Shown here: one piece after another, positions 62,344 to 64,000 of the stretch
Layout of the letters: the number at the start of each line of letters is the position of its first letter
Position numbering within the stretch: the first letter of the stretch is position 1
Made by a program: the position numbers and the translations under genes
Source: Streptomyces regalis
GTDB taxonomy: Bacteria > Actinomycetota > Actinomycetes > Streptomycetales > Streptomycetaceae
Assembly (NCBI RefSeq): GCF_001509475.1
Contig: NZ_LLZG01000265.1
Location: forward strand, 1-64,000
DNA length: 64,000 bases
Direction: 5' to 3'
The notes under the pieces: model-generated
What the model was told of the DNA's origin: nothing
Databases searched by the model: none
What the model saw: only the letters and a program-made list of their open reading frames with translations

Positions 62344-64000
62344 GTGATATCCACCGCTATTCGCGTCGCCCGGGTGGGCAGCGCGGCCGAGCTGGCCGCG
62401 GCGGCCCTCATGATCCTGGGTTTCCCGGCGCTCATGCTGGCCGCGCTCGTCCCGAGCGTTCCCGCCTTCGCGGCCGCGGCCGCCGTGACGTACCTGGCGG
62501 ACCACTATCTGCACCGCAAGAGCAGCTATCTGGTCAACCGCCTGAGCAAGGTCCGGGCCGGTCTGTCGATCCGCTTCCTGATCAGACAACTGCTGCTGAT
62601 CCTGCTGCTGGCCCGGCTCGGTTTCGCGGACGACCTGATCTACTACGGCGCGATCGCCTGCTTCATCGCCTTCTACGGCCTTCAGGCCCCGCACGGCGCG
62701 CTGGTCACCCTGATCCGCAACCGCCGCCGTATGCCGGTCGCCACCCGCAACGTCGACCTCGCCTCGCGCATCCGTATCCCGGACGCCCCGCCGCGCAAGC
62801 TGCTGCACCGCTCGGCGGAGAAGATGCTGCACATCGACCTCGCGGCCGTCGCCGGCATCCTGGCCTCGGCGGCCACGGAGTCGGCCGGGTTCGGCTTCCT
62901 CGGCATCGGCTTCACCATCGGCCTGGGCACCTCGTACGTCGTCGCGCTCGTGCCGTACGTCCGCGGAAGGAAGATCCCGCCGAAGGCCGACGCCGTCCTG
63001 GCCGCCGTCGACGACTGGCTGGCCGAGTACCGGCCCGAGACGGTGCTGTACTTCTCCGGCTCCAAGGACTCCGCCTACCAGGTCAACATGTGGCTGGAGA
63101 CCATGGAGCAGCTGGACTCCAAGCCGCTGATCATCCTGCGCGAGCGGGTCATCCTGAACAACCTGGCGCCGACCACGGTCCCCGTCATCTGCGTGCCCGG
63201 AGGCGTGCACCTGATGAACCTGGACCTGTCGAACGTGCGCGTCGCGCTGTACGCGGCCAACGTCGGCAAGAACATCCACCTGCTGCGCGTCCCCACCATG
63301 AAGCACGTCTTCATCGGCCACGGCGACAGCGACAAGCTGGCCAGCGTCAACCCGTACAGCAAGGTCTACGACGAGGTGTGGACCGCCGGGCGCGCCGGCC
63401 GCGACCGCTACGCCATCGCCGACGTCGGTGTCCGCGACGACGACATCGTCGAGGTCGGCCGCCCGCAGCTGGCGCCGATCCAGGGCTGGAACGGCGTCCC
63501 CGAGGGCACCCGCGGCGGAGCCGCTGATGGACGCTGCCCGACGGTCCTCTACGCGCCGACGTGGGAGGGCTGGGACGGAAACCCCGGCAACACCTCGATC
63601 GTGCTGGCCGGCGAGAACATCGTGAAGAAGCTGGTGCAGGCCGACCCGCCGGTCCGCGTCCTGTACAAGCCGCACCCCTTCACCGGCACCGTCAGCGCCG
63701 AGGCCAAGGCCGCCCACCAGCGGATCGTCGCGCTGGTCGAGCGGGCCGGCGCCGAGCGCGCCACCGACTCGCGCTTCCAGGTCGACGCCGCCGCGCAGGC
63801 CGCCGCCAAGGCCGAGCTCGCCCGCATCGAGGCCCGCCTGGCCGAGCTGTCCGGCAAGGGCAACGGCAAGGGCGGCAACGGCAAGGGCGACGAGGCCGAG
63901 GCCACCCGCGACGGCCTGGTGGACGTCGCCAGGCACGAGGAGATCGCCCGGCTGCGCGCCGAGTGGAACACCGCGTACTGGCGCTCCTTCGGCAGCCACG
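62344..64000 (+). CDS. TagF-like CDP-glycerol/alditol-phosphate transferase (5' part)
   Basis: The frame is open from GTG 62344 to the end of the window, 552 codons without a stop, so the gene is cut by the window edge. Three or four membrane helices lie in the first 215 residues, followed by a soluble domain with FSGSKDSAYQVN, HVFIGHGDSDK, YDEVWTAGRAGRDRY and VLYAPTWEGW, the signatures of CDP-glycerol:polyglycerophosphate transferases. After YKPHPFTG comes an Ala/Glu-rich coiled coil and a GKGNGKGGNGKG linker not usual for the family. It should polymerise or prime the wall glycopolymer fed by the preceding enzyme. Confidence 0.85.
   Translation, partial: MISTAIRVARVGSAAELAAAALMILGFPALMLAALVPSVPAFAAAAAVTYLADHYLHRKSSYLVNRLSKVRAGLSIRFLIRQLLLILLLARLGFADDLIYYGAIACFIAFYGLQAPHGALVTLIRNRRRMPVATRNVDLASRIRIPDAPPRKLLHRSAEKMLHIDLAAVAGILASAATESAGFGFLGIGFTIGLGTSYVVALVPYVRGRKIPPKADAVLAAVDDWLAEYRPETVLYFSGSKDSAYQVNMWLETMEQLDSKPLIILRERVILNNLAPTTVPVICVPGGVHLMNLDLSNVRVALYAANVGKNIHLLRVPTMKHVFIGHGDSDKLASVNPYSKVYDEVWTAGRAGRDRYAIADVGVRDDDIVEVGRPQLAPIQGWNGVPEGTRGGAADGRCPTVLYAPTWEGWDGNPGNTSIVLAGENIVKKLVQADPPVRVLYKPHPFTGTVSAEAKAAHQRIVALVERAGAERATDSRFQVDAAAQAAAKAELARIEARLAELSGKGNGKGGNGKGDEAEATRDGLVDVARHEEIARLRAEWNTAYWRSFGSH

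Noticed and set aside
62311..63999. Very long leftward frame opposite the TagF-like gene
   Set aside because: It is a GC-bias shadow: no family motifs, and the plus-strand frame carries clear glycerophosphotransferase signatures.
1..64000. CRISPR arrays, rRNA genes and IS-element transposases
   Set aside because: I looked for regularly spaced direct repeats, rRNA sequence and DDE transposases and saw none; the only arrays are the 13-bp and 17-bp tandem repeats listed.

Overview
This window is chromosomal DNA of a Streptomyces species or a very close relative. The sequence is very GC-rich, with strong G/C preference at third codon positions and many GTG starts. The gene order tig-clpP1-clpP2-clpX-valS-folC-ndk-mreBCD-pbp2-rodA, then a TIGR03960 radical SAM gene, a TIGR03936 gene, rne-rplU-rpmA-obg, matches the conserved core around SCO2595-SCO2620 of S. 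coelicolor as I remember it. No database search was run; family names rest on motifs and context.

Layout. 1-5.5 kb: intergenic repeat, HD-domain hydrolase, membrane acyltransferase, a small membrane protein, a membrane Ser/Thr kinase with a beta-propeller sensor, tRNA-Gly(TCC) and tRNA-Pro(TGG). 5.5-16.5 kb: protein quality control (trigger factor, two ClpP, ClpX, with a ClgR-type operator), a proline/glutamine-rich membrane protein, ValRS, FolC, a DUF4233 protein and NDK. 16.7-23.2 kb: the mre/pbp2/rodA elongation and sporulation-wall cluster. 23.4-26.9 kb: a CYTH/CHAD protein and a B12-binding radical SAM gene.

26.85-35.2 kb: an integrated mobile element of about 8.34 kb inserted in the 3' end of the radical SAM gene. 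An imperfect duplication of the gene's last codons marks the two ends. The left copy re-encodes a C-terminus, and the right copy is the displaced original end. Next to the right end lies a large serine integrase. Inside are a DUF6879/XRE module, small zinc-motif proteins, a second (small) serine recombinase with a res-like site, an eight-helix zinc-ribbon membrane protein, a novel multi-domain protein and a winged-helix-like protein.

35.4-44.5 kb: a fructan (levan/inulin/sucrose-type) utilisation locus. It has a secreted LamG-GH32 enzyme with a variant catalytic motif, a LacI repressor with matching operators, an ABC importer without its own ATPase and a cytoplasmic GH32. 44.4-45.2 kb: an ArsM arsenite methyltransferase. 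45.4-54.2 kb: a repeat-rich membrane protein, a TIGR03936 protein, RNase E/G, L21, L27 and Obg. 54.3-64 kb: two tandem FG-GAP proteins with the relic of a further C-terminal end, a PhoD phosphatase, a sulfotransferase-like protein, an IspD-SDR fusion (probably alditol-phosphate activation) and the start of a TagF-like glycerophosphotransferase, suggesting a wall glycopolymer locus that continues beyond the window.

The most rewarding part is 26.8-45.4 kb. The mobile element, the fructan locus and arsM together separate the radical SAM gene from its usual partner gene. The element's C-terminal replacement, its res-like site and its unrecognised cargo are the best candidates for new biology.
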